From Paraburkholderia podalyriae (lineage in GTDB: Bacteria; Pseudomonadota; Gammaproteobacteria; Burkholderiales; Burkholderiaceae), in contig NZ_VZQQ01000006.1 in the NCBI RefSeq assembly GCF_014397785.1, forward strand, positions 1 through 64,000: a stretch of 64,000 nt of DNA, in the 5' to 3' direction. Below, one piece after another: positions 8,082 to 16,728 of the stretch. Every line of letters starts with the position of its first letter. The first letter of the stretch is position 1. Made by a program: the position numbers and the translations under genes. The notes under the pieces were generated by a model, which had not been told where the DNA came from, made no database searches, and saw only the letters and a program-made list of their open reading frames with translations.

Positions 8082-10325
8082 TCAGCCGGCGATGCTGTCG
8101 TAGCCGTAATAGCCGCCCTGATACCCCGAGCCGAGGAACGCGGCTTCCTGCGGCACGTCGGTGAGCAGCACGCCGCGCAGGCCGACGCCGCCGTTACGCA
8201 GCCGTTTCGCGGTTTCGATGATCTCGTGCAGCGGCTGACGTCCATGCCGCACGACGAGCAGCGTCGTCGCCGCGTATTTGCCGATCAGCGTCGAGTCGGT
8301 CACGGCGAGCACCGGCGGGGTGTCGATGATCACGACGTCGTATTGCGGCTTCAGCACCTCCAGCATCGCTTCGAAGCGTTTGCTCATCAGCAGCTCGGCC
8401 GGGTGCGTGGGCAGCGTGCCCTTCGCGAGCACGTCGAGGCCGGGCAGCACGTCGCGCTGGATCATCGCGTCGAGATCGCCGCCGCACAGCACGTCGGACA
8501 ATCCCGGCCGATGGCTGACGCCGAAATGCGAATGCACGTCGCCGCGCCGCATGTCGCCGTCGATGATCAGCACCCGCTTGTGCGCCGACGCGACCAGCGT
8601 CGCCAGATTCACCGACAGGAACGACTTGCCCGCATCGGGCCGCGAGCCGGTGATCATCACGACGTTGTTGGCCGCGTGATCGAGCGACAACTGCAACGAG
8701 GTGCGCAGGTTGCGCACGCCTTCCACCGCGATATCCTCGGGCGCCTGCTGCGCGAGCACATGCTGCCCGAGCTGGCGCAGCGACACCTTCTCCTGCAGCC
8801 GCAATTGCGTCTGGCTGCGCGGCACCACCGCGAATACCGGCACGCCGAGCATCCCCTCGAGTTCGTCCGGGCGCTCCACGCCGCCGCGCATCGCGCGCCG
8901 CAGAAAGATCAGCAGCAAGCCGAGCCCGAGGCCCCCGCCGAGCGAGATCAGGATCACGAGCATGCGCCTCGGCCGCACGGGATCGTCGGGCGTTTCGGCG
9001 AAGTCCACCACGCGCACGCCGCCAACCTGGCCGGCCTGCGCCACCCGCAGTCGCTGCACGCCGTTGAGCAGGTTCGTGTACAGCTCGGTGTTCACGTGCA
9101 CGTCACGCTGCAGACGCAGCGCGGTCTGCTCGGTGTCGGGCATCGTCGAGACGCTGCGGTTCATCGTGCTCTGCGCGCCCTGCAACGCGGCGATCTGCGC
9201 ATCGAGCGCGGCGACCATCGGATGGTTCGGCGTGAAATGCTGCAACATGTCCGCGCGCTGCTGCTGCAGATCGAGCAGCTTGGTCTTGTTGTCGACGATC
9301 TGCTGCAGCAGTAGTTTGCTTTCTTCGCCGAGATCGACGGTGCCATGCGTATTGCGGAATTTGCCGTAGCGCTCTTCCGCGTCGTCGAGCGCCTTGCGCG
9401 CGTCGGGCAGTTGCTGCTCGAGAAACGCGAGCGTGTGCTCGGACTCGGTCGAACGGCTCGCGAGATCCTGCCGCACGAACTGACGCGCCACGTTGTTGAC
9501 GATCGCCGCGGTCAGCGCCGGGTCGGCGCCTTCGAGGCTCACCCGGATCACGCCGGAGTCCTCCGCCGCTTCCTGCACGACCATCGTCTTCGCCAAACGC
9601 TCCACCGTGCCGAGCGTCGACGCGCGCGTCAGCTCGAAACGCGAGCCGGGCGTCCCGACCAGTGTGTCGACGTGCAGCGTGATCGGGCCGACCGCGGTAT
9701 CGGTCTGCACGGTCTCGCCGACCCGCCCCGACAGAATCGCGCTGCCGTGAGGATCGCGCAGCATGTAGGTGTTGCCGGCGCCCGCGACCAGCGTGAAGGT
9801 CTCGCCATACAAGTCCTTCGACGTGTCGAAGCGCGACACCGCGATGCTCTCGTTGCCCCACGCGAAGCCGCGCAGGTCGACGAACGACGGCACCCGGAAC
9901 CACCAGTGCCCGTTCACGAGTCCCGCGATCCTGCTACCGATCACCGGCAGATACCGCGGTTTCGCCGTGATGTCGAGATGCAGCGCACGAACCGCTTCTT
10001 CGGTGACGAGACGAGACTTCAGCAGCTCGATCTGCGCCGCGGTCGACGGCTTCGAATCGTACGCGCCGGGAAGCGGCGAGCCCGCATCCCGGCCGTTCGC
10101 ATTGACGTTGGCCGCGTTCGCCGTTCTGTCCTCGACGCGAAACAGCACGTCCGAGCGATAGACCGGCGGCGTGAGGAACGCGTACGCGCAACCGAGCGCG
10201 AGCGCGATCAGCGTCACCGTCACGATGGTGCGCCAACCGCGCACGATCGTGCGCACGTAGTCCGACAGGTGCGACTGCCCCGGTTCATACACGCCGGCGT
10301 AACGGTTTTCGTAATTGATTGCCAT
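8082..10325 (-). CDS. bceF: Wzc-type polysaccharide co-polymerase and tyrosine autokinase (cluster 1)
   Basis: The 747-residue inner-membrane protein controls chain length and export of exopolysaccharide together with Wza. It has an N-terminal Wzz domain with a first membrane helix (TIVTVTLIALALGCAYAFL, about 33-52), a long periplasmic coiled-coil, a second helix (MLVILISLGGGLGLGLLLIF), then a BY-kinase domain with Walker A (GSRPDAGKS, about 558-567) and Walker A' (LIIDGDMRRGD, about 585-596). The end is Tyr-rich (GYQGGYYGYD), the usual autophosphorylation cluster. ATG 10325 (MAINYENRY) has GGGTGA before it. It follows the wza homologue by 49 bp. No Wzb-type phosphatase gene is in the window. 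The bce symbol is by analogy with the cepacian cluster. Confidence 0.92.
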   Translation of the reverse strand: MAINYENRYAGVYEPGQSHLSDYVRTIVRGWRTIVTVTLIALALGCAYAFLTPPVYRSDVLFRVEDRTANAANVNANGRDAGSPLPGAYDSKPSTAAQIELLKSRLVTEEAVRALHLDITAKPRYLPVIGSRIAGLVNGHWWFRVPSFVDLRGFAWGNESIAVSRFDTSKDLYGETFTLVAGAGNTYMLRDPHGSAILSGRVGETVQTDTAVGPITLHVDTLVGTPGSRFELTRASTLGTVERLAKTMVVQEAAEDSGVIRVSLEGADPALTAAIVNNVARQFVRQDLASRSTESEHTLAFLEQQLPDARKALDDAEERYGKFRNTHGTVDLGEESKLLLQQIVDNKTKLLDLQQQRADMLQHFTPNHPMVAALDAQIAALQGAQSTMNRSVSTMPDTEQTALRLQRDVHVNTELYTNLLNGVQRLRVAQAGQVGGVRVVDFAETPDDPVRPRRMLVILISLGGGLGLGLLLIFLRRAMRGGVERPDELEGMLGVPVFAVVPRSQTQLRLQEKVSLRQLGQHVLAQQAPEDIAVEGVRNLRTSLQLSLDHAANNVVMITGSRPDAGKSFLSVNLATLVASAHKRVLIIDGDMRRGDVHSHFGVSHRPGLSDVLCGGDLDAMIQRDVLPGLDVLAKGTLPTHPAELLMSKRFEAMLEVLKPQYDVVIIDTPPVLAVTDSTLIGKYAATTLLVVRHGRQPLHEIIETAKRLRNGGVGLRGVLLTDVPQEAAFLGSGYQGGYYGYDSIAG

Positions 10326-10374
10326 GTTTTCACCCAACAAGGCCTGCCGGTTCAGATATCGCGTCACGCATGCG

Positions 10375-11514
10375 TCACTTCGACACGACGACTCCCGTCA
10401 CCGCCGCGTTGATCGCAGGCAACAGCAGGTTCAGCACACGGTTGAAGCGAACCAGACCGCCCTGACCGACGTACACGATGTCCTTCGGCTGCAGCTCGAA
10501 CTGGTTCGCGAGCAGCATCGCCACCGGCGAGGTCGCATCGAGGTGATAGATCTGTGGCGACTGGCTGGTCGAATCGCGGATCACGAACAGTTGCTGCCCC
10601 GCCGCCGTGTTCGAGTCGAAGCTGCCGCCGTCGGAGATCGCCTGCGACAGCGTCAGCGAGCCGTTGCGCAACGGCAGCACGGTGGCCGGCTTGTTGACTT
10701 CGCCCATCACGTAGACGCCGCTGTCTTCGCGCGCGTTCACGCGCACGGTATCGCCGGGCTGCAGATAGATATCCGACGGATTGTGGCCGCGCTTGACGAG
10801 GTCGTCGATGTTCAATGAATAGGTCGTGCCGTTGCGGATCAGATCGACGCGGCTGCGATCCGCGGTCGTCGTGAAGCCGCCGCTCAAACCGATCGCGTTG
10901 GTCAGCGACATCGGAATGTCGTTGATCGATTGCGTGCCCGGCGTGCGCACTTCGCCGTCGATATACACCGTCGCGTTACGGAACGACGCGACGCGCACCG
11001 TCACTTCAGGCTTCTGATAGACCTTGCTCAGCCGCGCATACAGCTCGCGCTGGATCGTCGCGGCGTCCTTGCCCGCGACGTGCAGGTTGCCCGCATACGG
11101 AAACTGGATGTCGCCTTTCTCGTCGATCAGAAAGCCCGGCATCGCATCGGAGATGCGCGAGTTGCTCGGCGGCTGGCCGAGCGCGGCAGCGAGTTCCGGG
11201 TGATCCCACACGACGATCTGCAGCACGTCGCCCGGGCCGGCCCGGTAGACGGCCGGCTTGCCGAACAGCGACGTCGTCCCCGGCGGCAGCACCGAGGCCT
11301 TCTGGTCGGCGCTCATCTTCTTCAGCAGTTCCAGATTGATATCGGTAATCGGAATCTGCTTCTGCTGCGCAGCTTCGGTACTGAATTCGCCCCCCGTGTC
11401 CTGAATCGTGGCCGGCGTGATCATCCGTTGTCCCGGTACGATCGAGCATCCGGAAAGCAGTGCTGCTGTAATGAAAACCACAAGACTTCCTGTGCGAAAA
11501 CCAAGCGAGCTCAT
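10375..11514 (-). CDS. bceE: Wza-type outer-membrane polysaccharide export lipoprotein
   Basis: The 379-residue lipoprotein should form the outer-membrane channel for the exopolysaccharide. A lipobox (LLSGC, Cys 23) follows the signal peptide. The polysaccharide-export (Poly_export) domain starts around AGPGDVLQIVVWDHPEL (about 90-110), followed by SLBB-type repeats (for example VYIDGEVRTPGTQSIND and VYVMGEVNKPATVLPL). Length matches Wza (about 380). It lies between the priming-transferase gene (39 bp) and the Wzc gene (49 bp), all on the same strand, so one operon is likely. It is the only Wza in the window, so cluster 2 may share it. Confidence 0.93.
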   Translation of the reverse strand: MSSLGFRTGSLVVFITAALLSGCSIVPGQRMITPATIQDTGGEFSTEAAQQKQIPITDINLELLKKMSADQKASVLPPGTTSLFGKPAVYRAGPGDVLQIVVWDHPELAAALGQPPSNSRISDAMPGFLIDEKGDIQFPYAGNLHVAGKDAATIQRELYARLSKVYQKPEVTVRVASFRNATVYIDGEVRTPGTQSINDIPMSLTNAIGLSGGFTTTADRSRVDLIRNGTTYSLNIDDLVKRGHNPSDIYLQPGDTVRVNAREDSGVYVMGEVNKPATVLPLRNGSLTLSQAISDGGSFDSNTAAGQQLFVIRDSTSQSPQIYHLDATSPVAMLLANQFELQPKDIVYVGQGGLVRFNRVLNLLLPAINAAVTGVVVSK

Positions 11515-11553
11515 GATCTTTCCTCCTTCGCCCCGAGGCGTTGTTATCGACTT

Positions 11554-12939
11554 CTAGTAAGCGTTTCGATGCACCAGTCCGGCGACAATCGTCGCGCCGA
11601 TGATCCGCATGTCGAGTGCGAACGACCAGTGACCCAGGTAGTACAGGTCATGTTCGACGCGGCGCTCCATCTTCTCGATGCGGTCGGTCTCGCCACGGAA
11701 GCCGTTGATTTGAGCCCAGCCCGTGATTCCCGGTTTGATCCGGTAGCGATTGATATAGCCCGCGACCACCTTCTGATAGAGGTCGTCGTGCTCGAGCGCA
11801 TGGGGACGCGGTCCTACGACCGACATGTCGCCACGCAACACGTTGAAAAATTGCGGCAGCTCGTCGAAGCTCGTGCGACGCAGGAACGCGCCCACCTTCG
11901 TCACGCGCTTGTCGTTGCGCGTCGCCTGGCTCAAGGTGCCCTTCGCTTCGGTATGCACGCGCATCGAGCGGAACTTGTAGATCGTAAACACACGGCCGTC
12001 CGCGCCCTTGCGCTTCTGCTTGAACAGCACCGGTCCGCGCGAGGACAGCTTGACCGCGATCGCGATGCCAATCAGCAGTGGCGCGAGGGCGAAAAGCGCG
12101 ACCGCCGCGAACAGCCGGTCGAAAATTTCCTTCTTCAGCATCGCGTTGGCCGACAGCGGCGACGCGACCAGATTGATCGCCGGCACGCCGAGCAGATCGA
12201 CGACGCCACTGCCTTCGAACAGCGCATGGCTGCGCACGTCCGGCATGAAACGGATATTCACGAGGTCATCGCGAAACTCGTCGATCAGCGCGCAGATCAG
12301 CGGCTCCTCGGACAGCGAAAGCATCAGCCATAACTCGTGCACGTCGTTGGTGCGAATGTAGTCCGCCAGCAGATCGACGCGATCGAACACCGGCACGCGC
12401 GGATTCGTCACGCCGGAGTCGTCCGGGCGCGTGTTGTAGACGGCGGTCGCGCGAAAACCCGCGCCCGGCGCCGACTCGATGCGGCGCAGTATCGCATCGC
12501 ACTGCGAACCGCTGCCGACGATCGCGACCTGATGCAGGTTCATGCCCGCGCCGCGCGCCCGCGCCAGCAGCGCGTGCGTGATCACCCGGCTCGAGATCAG
12601 CAGACCGCCCGTCGTCGCGGTCCAGTACGAGAACCACAACCGTGACACGATGTCGATGCGATGCAGCGAGTACATCAGCACCAGCGCGCAGGCCTGCACG
12701 ATCAGCCACGCGAGCGACACCTGACCGGCGAGCCCGAGCTTCGAGCGGCCGCGCCACGATTCGTAGACGCCGAAAGCGGGGAAGATAGCGAGCGCGAACG
12801 CAGCCGAAAACATCGCCAGCGCCCAGTAGAAACCCGACTGGCCGAGATAGTCAAAGCGGATGCGCGACGCCACGGTCGCACCCGTCAATACCAAAGCGAC
12901 ATCGAAAATCCGCGCCAGCAGATCCTGAAACTTGCGCAT
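11554..12939 (-). CDS. bceB: Undecaprenyl-phosphate glucose phosphotransferase (priming glycosyltransferase)
   Basis: This 461-residue WcaJ/GumD-like enzyme transfers sugar-1-phosphate to undecaprenyl phosphate and so starts repeat-unit synthesis. Several N-terminal membrane helices and a CoA-binding-like fold (about 100-240, with VAIVGSGSQCDAILRRI) are followed by a membrane re-entrant segment (LFAAVALFALAPLLIGIAIAV) and the catalytic bacterial-transferase domain: KFRSMRVHTEAKG, TSFDELPQFFNVLRGDMSVV, PRPHALEHDDLY and KPGITGWAQINGFRGET. These are the hallmarks of the family. Glucose as substrate is the family default. It sits between the mannose-activating enzyme and wza. Confidence 0.92.
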   Translation of the reverse strand: MRKFQDLLARIFDVALVLTGATVASRIRFDYLGQSGFYWALAMFSAAFALAIFPAFGVYESWRGRSKLGLAGQVSLAWLIVQACALVLMYSLHRIDIVSRLWFSYWTATTGGLLISSRVITHALLARARGAGMNLHQVAIVGSGSQCDAILRRIESAPGAGFRATAVYNTRPDDSGVTNPRVPVFDRVDLLADYIRTNDVHELWLMLSLSEEPLICALIDEFRDDLVNIRFMPDVRSHALFEGSGVVDLLGVPAINLVASPLSANAMLKKEIFDRLFAAVALFALAPLLIGIAIAVKLSSRGPVLFKQKRKGADGRVFTIYKFRSMRVHTEAKGTLSQATRNDKRVTKVGAFLRRTSFDELPQFFNVLRGDMSVVGPRPHALEHDDLYQKVVAGYINRYRIKPGITGWAQINGFRGETDRIEKMERRVEHDLYYLGHWSFALDMRIIGATIVAGLVHRNAY

Positions 12940-12993
12940 TTCACTTACCTCGTTCTGCCGTTCCTGTTCGCAAATGGGGCGTGCATGGGCTGC

Positions 12994-14595
12994 CTAAGGG
13001 CAGCGGCCGTAGTTGTCGTTGAACCTCACGATGTCGTCTTCGCCGAGATAGGTACCCGACTGGATTTCAATGATTTCGAGCGGCACCTTGCCGGGGTTTT
13101 CCAGCCGGTGACGTGTGCCGAGCGGAATGTAAGTCGATTCGTTTTCGCTGAGCAGGAACTGCTCTTCGCCGCGCGTGACGAGCGCGGTGCCGCGCACCAC
13201 CACCCAATGCTCGGCGCGGTGATGATGCAGTTGCAGCGACAGCTGTGCGCCAGGCGTCACGACGATGCGCTTGACCTGGAAGCGCTCGCCGCGATCGATC
13301 GAGTCGTAGAAGCCCCACGGGCGCCGCACCTTGCGATGCGCGTCGGCCTCCGGCGCGTGCTGCGCCTTGATGCGCGACACCAGCCCCTTAACGTCCTGCA
13401 CGTGCGAGCGATCCACCACCAGCACCGCGTCGGCGGTCTCGACCACGACGACGTTCGCGGTGCCGACGCACGCGACCAGCCGCCCTTCCGAATGCGCATA
13501 GCAGGACACCGCGCCTTCGAACGTCACGCGGCCGCGGCCGGCGTTGCCATTCGGGTCCTTCTCCATTGCGGCCCATACCGCGTCCCACGAGCCGAGGTCG
13601 GACCAGCCGGCTTCGAGTGGGACCACGACACCGGCGGGCATGGCCGCGGCCGGGCTTTGAGCCTGCGCATCGGTCGGTGCCGCGGCTGGCGTTTCGAGCT
13701 TGCTCGCGCTGTCGCCCTGGGCCGACGGCTCCTCGGCCAGACGCTCCATCACGGCGTAATCGATCGAATCGGCGGGCACGTCGAGGAAGCCGTCGTGCGA
13801 CGGCCGGAACACGTCGCCGTCCTGGCGGCCGCTCGCGAACGCGCTTGCGCACGGCGCATGCATGTCGGGCCGCAGAGACGCGAGCGTGTCGAGCCACACG
13901 CGCGCGCGCACGATGAAGATGCCGCTGTTCCACCAGTAGGTGCCCGCCGCAACGTACTGCGTCGCGATTTCCTCGGCGGGCTTCTCGACGAAACCGTCGA
14001 TCGCATGGCCCCCGGCGGCCAATGCCGCGCCGATGCGGATATAGCCGAAGCCGGTGTCGGGACGCGTCGGCGGCACGCCGAGCGTCGCGATCGCGCCCTC
14101 GCTCGCGTGATGCGCCGCGCACACGAGCGCGCGCTGCAGCGCGGGCACGTCGGCGATCGCGTGGTCGGCCGGCATCACGATCAGGATTGCGTCGTCGCCG
14201 CCCGCGCACGCGAGCGATGCCGCAAGCGTCAGCGCGGGCGCCGTGTCGCGGCGCGCGGGCTCGACGATCAGACGCGCGTCGACGCCGTTCTCGTGCAGTT
14301 GTTCGGCGATCACGAAACGATGCTCCTCGCCGCACACGACGATCGGCGATGCGTCGACGCTCCAGCCCGCGGGGAAGCCATCGAGCCGCCGCGCAGTCGC
14401 CTGCAGCAGCGAGTCGGAGCCGACCACGTCGATCAGCTGCTTCGGAAAGTTTTCGCGCGACACCGGCCAAAGCCGCGTGCCCGAGCCGCCCGCGAGAATG
14501 ACGGGGACGATGTGCGCGCAGCGCGCGCCAGCCACCCCGGCGCTTGCGCCGTTCGGCTCGACGGATCGGGCGCTCACACCTGCCTGCGTCAACAT
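12994..14595 (-). CDS. bceA: Mannose-1-phosphate guanylyltransferase / mannose-6-phosphate isomerase
   Basis: The bifunctional enzyme makes GDP-mannose for the exopolysaccharide. The N-terminal nucleotidyltransferase domain has the pyrophosphorylase motif LAGGSGTRLW (residues 34-43) and FVEKPAEE; the C-terminal cupin (isomerase) domain has RPWGFYDSIDRGERFQVKRI and LHHHRAEHWVVV. At 533 residues it is longer than the usual 470-490 because of an Ala/Pro/Gln-rich insertion (about residues 305-335) just before GWSDLGSWDAVW. ATG 14595 (MLTQAGV) is preferred because GAGGA lies 8 bases before it; ATGs at 14604, 14610 and 14634 are also open. It is the first gene of cluster 1. Confidence 0.92.
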   Translation of the reverse strand: MLTQAGVSARSVEPNGASAGVAGARCAHIVPVILAGGSGTRLWPVSRENFPKQLIDVVGSDSLLQATARRLDGFPAGWSVDASPIVVCGEEHRFVIAEQLHENGVDARLIVEPARRDTAPALTLAASLACAGGDDAILIVMPADHAIADVPALQRALVCAAHHASEGAIATLGVPPTRPDTGFGYIRIGAALAAGGHAIDGFVEKPAEEIATQYVAAGTYWWNSGIFIVRARVWLDTLASLRPDMHAPCASAFASGRQDGDVFRPSHDGFLDVPADSIDYAVMERLAEEPSAQGDSASKLETPAAAPTDAQAQSPAAAMPAGVVVPLEAGWSDLGSWDAVWAAMEKDPNGNAGRGRVTFEGAVSCYAHSEGRLVACVGTANVVVVETADAVLVVDRSHVQDVKGLVSRIKAQHAPEADAHRKVRRPWGFYDSIDRGERFQVKRIVVTPGAQLSLQLHHHRAEHWVVVRGTALVTRGEEQFLLSENESTYIPLGTRHRLENPGKVPLEIIEIQSGTYLGEDDIVRFNDNYGRCP

Positions 14596-14686
14596 ATCGG
14601 GCATCCTCATCGTTCTGCACGGTACGACAAACAACGGGCCCGGCCTCCGCCTGTGCTGCGCGGCTGCCTGATTGGCCCCGTATGCG

Positions 14687-15688
14687 CTACTCGCCCGCCA
14701 TGCGGCGGCTTTGAATCCTGAACTCAGTCGGCGAAATCCTCATCCGCTTGCGAAACACTTTCGCGAGCCGGTCGCCGTTGCCCATCCCGGTGCGGCGGGC
14801 GATCTTGTCGACCGGCAATTCCGATTCGGTCAACAGGCTGCACGTCACCGCGAGGCGCTCGTGCAGCAGGAAACTCGACGGCGTGATACCCATTTCCAAC
14901 TTGAAGCGGCGCAGAAAGTTGCGCTCGCTCATCGCCGCGAACTGCGCGGCATCCGCAATCGAAATCGCCTGCTGGCAGTTTTCCTGCAGCCAGCGCGCCG
15001 CCGCGCGAACCTTGTCGCCAGGACTCATGCCGCCGTCTTCGCCGAGCAACGGCGCGAGGTTCGTCGACGAGTCGGACAGCAGCCGTTCGGCAGCCGAGCG
15101 TGCGGTCGCGTTGCCGAGATCGCGCTTGATCATCGCGAGCGCGCTGCGCATCGATTCGAGCCGGTCGCTGACTTCGACGACGCCCTGCTCCGCCGCGCGC
15201 CCGCCATTCGTGGCCAGGGTTGGCTGGCGCGCGCTGCTCGCGTCCTTGTCCTCGGGCAGGGACGCCGCATCGAGCACCGAGCGCCCTTCGGCGATCGGTC
15301 GGATCATCGCGGTGTTGCGACGTACGCGCCGCAGCCACCCGAGCAGCCGCTCATCGCGCGCCGCCGATGCGGCGCCCTTGCCGCCCGCCACATAGAGCGC
15401 GTCGAAGCCGCCGTAATGGCGCGCGTCGAGGCCGTCGGTCCATACGCGCAAACCCGACGATGAAGTCACCATGCCGCCGTCGGCGGACAGGAACGACACG
15501 TCGTAGAGCCACGCGCCCGAACCGGAAGTGGCAAGTTCGTTGGCAGCCTGAAACACCTCGGCGATAACTCCCGCCCCCTGCAGCGAGCAGTCGTTGAACA
15601 TCAGAATCGCCACACGACGCACGCCCTTGTTCGGCGCATGCACCCAGCGCAGCATTGCAGACTCGAGACTCGCGCAGGTCATAGTCAT
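14687..15688 (-). CDS. GlxA-type transcriptional regulator (DJ-1/PfpI domain plus AraC helix-turn-helix)
   Basis: The 333-residue protein has an N-terminal class-I amidotransferase-like domain (VAILMFNDCSLQGAGVIAEV; AGGKGAASAARDERLLGWL) and a C-terminal AraC/XylS DNA-binding domain (about 235-333: ISIADAAQFAAMSERNFLRRFKLEMGITP and KIARRTGMGNGDRLAKVFRK). The nucleophile Cys expected in active relatives is not obvious, as is usual for regulators of this type. ATG 15688 is chosen over a far upstream GTG at 15910 because it follows GAGAGG. It lies 91 bp upstream of the mannose-activating gene on the same strand, so it may control cluster 1, but that is inference. Confidence 0.85.
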   Translation of the reverse strand: MTMTCASLESAMLRWVHAPNKGVRRVAILMFNDCSLQGAGVIAEVFQAANELATSGSGAWLYDVSFLSADGGMVTSSSGLRVWTDGLDARHYGGFDALYVAGGKGAASAARDERLLGWLRRVRRNTAMIRPIAEGRSVLDAASLPEDKDASSARQPTLATNGGRAAEQGVVEVSDRLESMRSALAMIKRDLGNATARSAAERLLSDSSTNLAPLLGEDGGMSPGDKVRAAARWLQENCQQAISIADAAQFAAMSERNFLRRFKLEMGITPSSFLLHERLAVTCSLLTESELPVDKIARRTGMGNGDRLAKVFRKRMRISPTEFRIQSRRMAGE

Positions 15689-16562
15689 CCTCTCGACAGA
15701 AAACGATCTACTACACCTTTTACGATCACGCACAATGCGAACTCCGCGCAGTGCATCATAGCGACGGCCTCCAGCACTCCGCCGCCGTGTCCGAAAGTGC
15801 AGACATATTGGCACTATGACTACGTGATCGGCCAGTGCAATTCGGCGCAATACCGAATGACCGCCTTTTGAATGGATTAATCGTCTATCCGCATATGGTT
15901 GAATATGCACTCGCGAAGCTTAATGCAATTCGGGAATTGAATGCGTACGCCACCGCACACTGCGGGGCACTCGAAAAACGGCGTCCCTTCGCCTTATCCA
16001 CCCGCTGGCGCGTATTTTGAAAGTTATTTTTTGCGAGAACGCCGGTTCGATGAGTCGAAGTCACCCCCGTCCTCCCCGGCATACTCGGGCCTGATCGAAA
16101 ACTTTCACTGACAGTGCCGGCAGCGCGGTCCAACTGATCCTTCCGGCGTCCAAATAAGCATTCGACGCGCCTGAAAAAATTATTTAATCCATTTTTTATT
16201 GCCATCTGGAATATAAACGCGGCGATTGACGTTTCAAACTTGAAACATCGATATCGGACGACTTTAGCGTGCCCCGCAATAGGCGGGCGAATGGCGGAAT
16301 ATGTCGGATGGACCGGGTCCCATTCCGCCAACCCGGTTGCGGAAATGCGCTATGAAGTTTCCGCCAGGCGGGTTGCGCATAGCGGACGAAGTCCGCCATC
16401 GCCTTAGGCAACGATGATGACGCCCGATCAGAATGCGCCGCGCAATGGCACGATCCGGCGAGAATTCGGCGTCGACTGACAGGTTTACGGCGGGCAAGCG
16501 CACAGAGAAGTCAAGCTTGAACGGTTTACGATGCCCCCGACAAACGCGCTGGAACCGCACAC
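15689..16562. other. Long intergenic stretch with no confident gene
   Basis: About 870 bp without a supported gene. Frames here are short, unlike known proteins, and the composition is mixed, with an AT-rich patch near 16160-16215 that would suit a promoter. A GC-rich part at 16270-16400 contains several short TCCGCC/GGCGGA palindromic pieces that could fold. It must hold the promoter of the AraC-type regulator (minus strand) and of the small membrane protein at 16563 (plus strand). Confidence 0.5.
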
Positions 16563-16712
16563 ATGAACGGCATTTCATGGGCCACGCTGATACTTGCCAC
16601 GATAATCGGCGGGCTGCTGTTCGCGATGATCGGCATGGTGCTGCTCGCGCTCCTGCTCGGCAACGTATCGGACCGGCTGTCGAGCAACGACGAGACCCGC
16701 CGGGACTCCTAG
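16563..16712 (+). CDS. Small single-pass membrane protein
   Basis: A 49-residue frame: MNGISWATLI leads into a long hydrophobic helix rich in Gly and Leu (about residues 7-34), and the end is charged (SDRLSSNDETRRDS). The composition (one helix, polar C-terminus, no chance-like codon pattern) fits a genuine small membrane protein. It ends 16 bp from the convergent MFS gene. No clear ribosome site is seen, and no family is recognised. Confidence 0.5.
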   Translation: MNGISWATLILATIIGGLLFAMIGMVLLALLLGNVSDRLSSNDETRRDS

Positions 16713-16728
16713 CTGCTTCGAATCCTGG

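Noticed and set aside
7929..9314. 461-residue plus-strand frame opposite the first Wzc gene
   Set aside because: The minus-strand kinase has Walker motifs and a normal ribosome site; this frame is antisense with no domain.
12661..14721. 686-residue plus-strand frame opposite the mannose-activating enzyme
   Set aside because: It lies antisense to an enzyme with clear motifs and has the Arg/Ala/His-rich composition of shadow frames.
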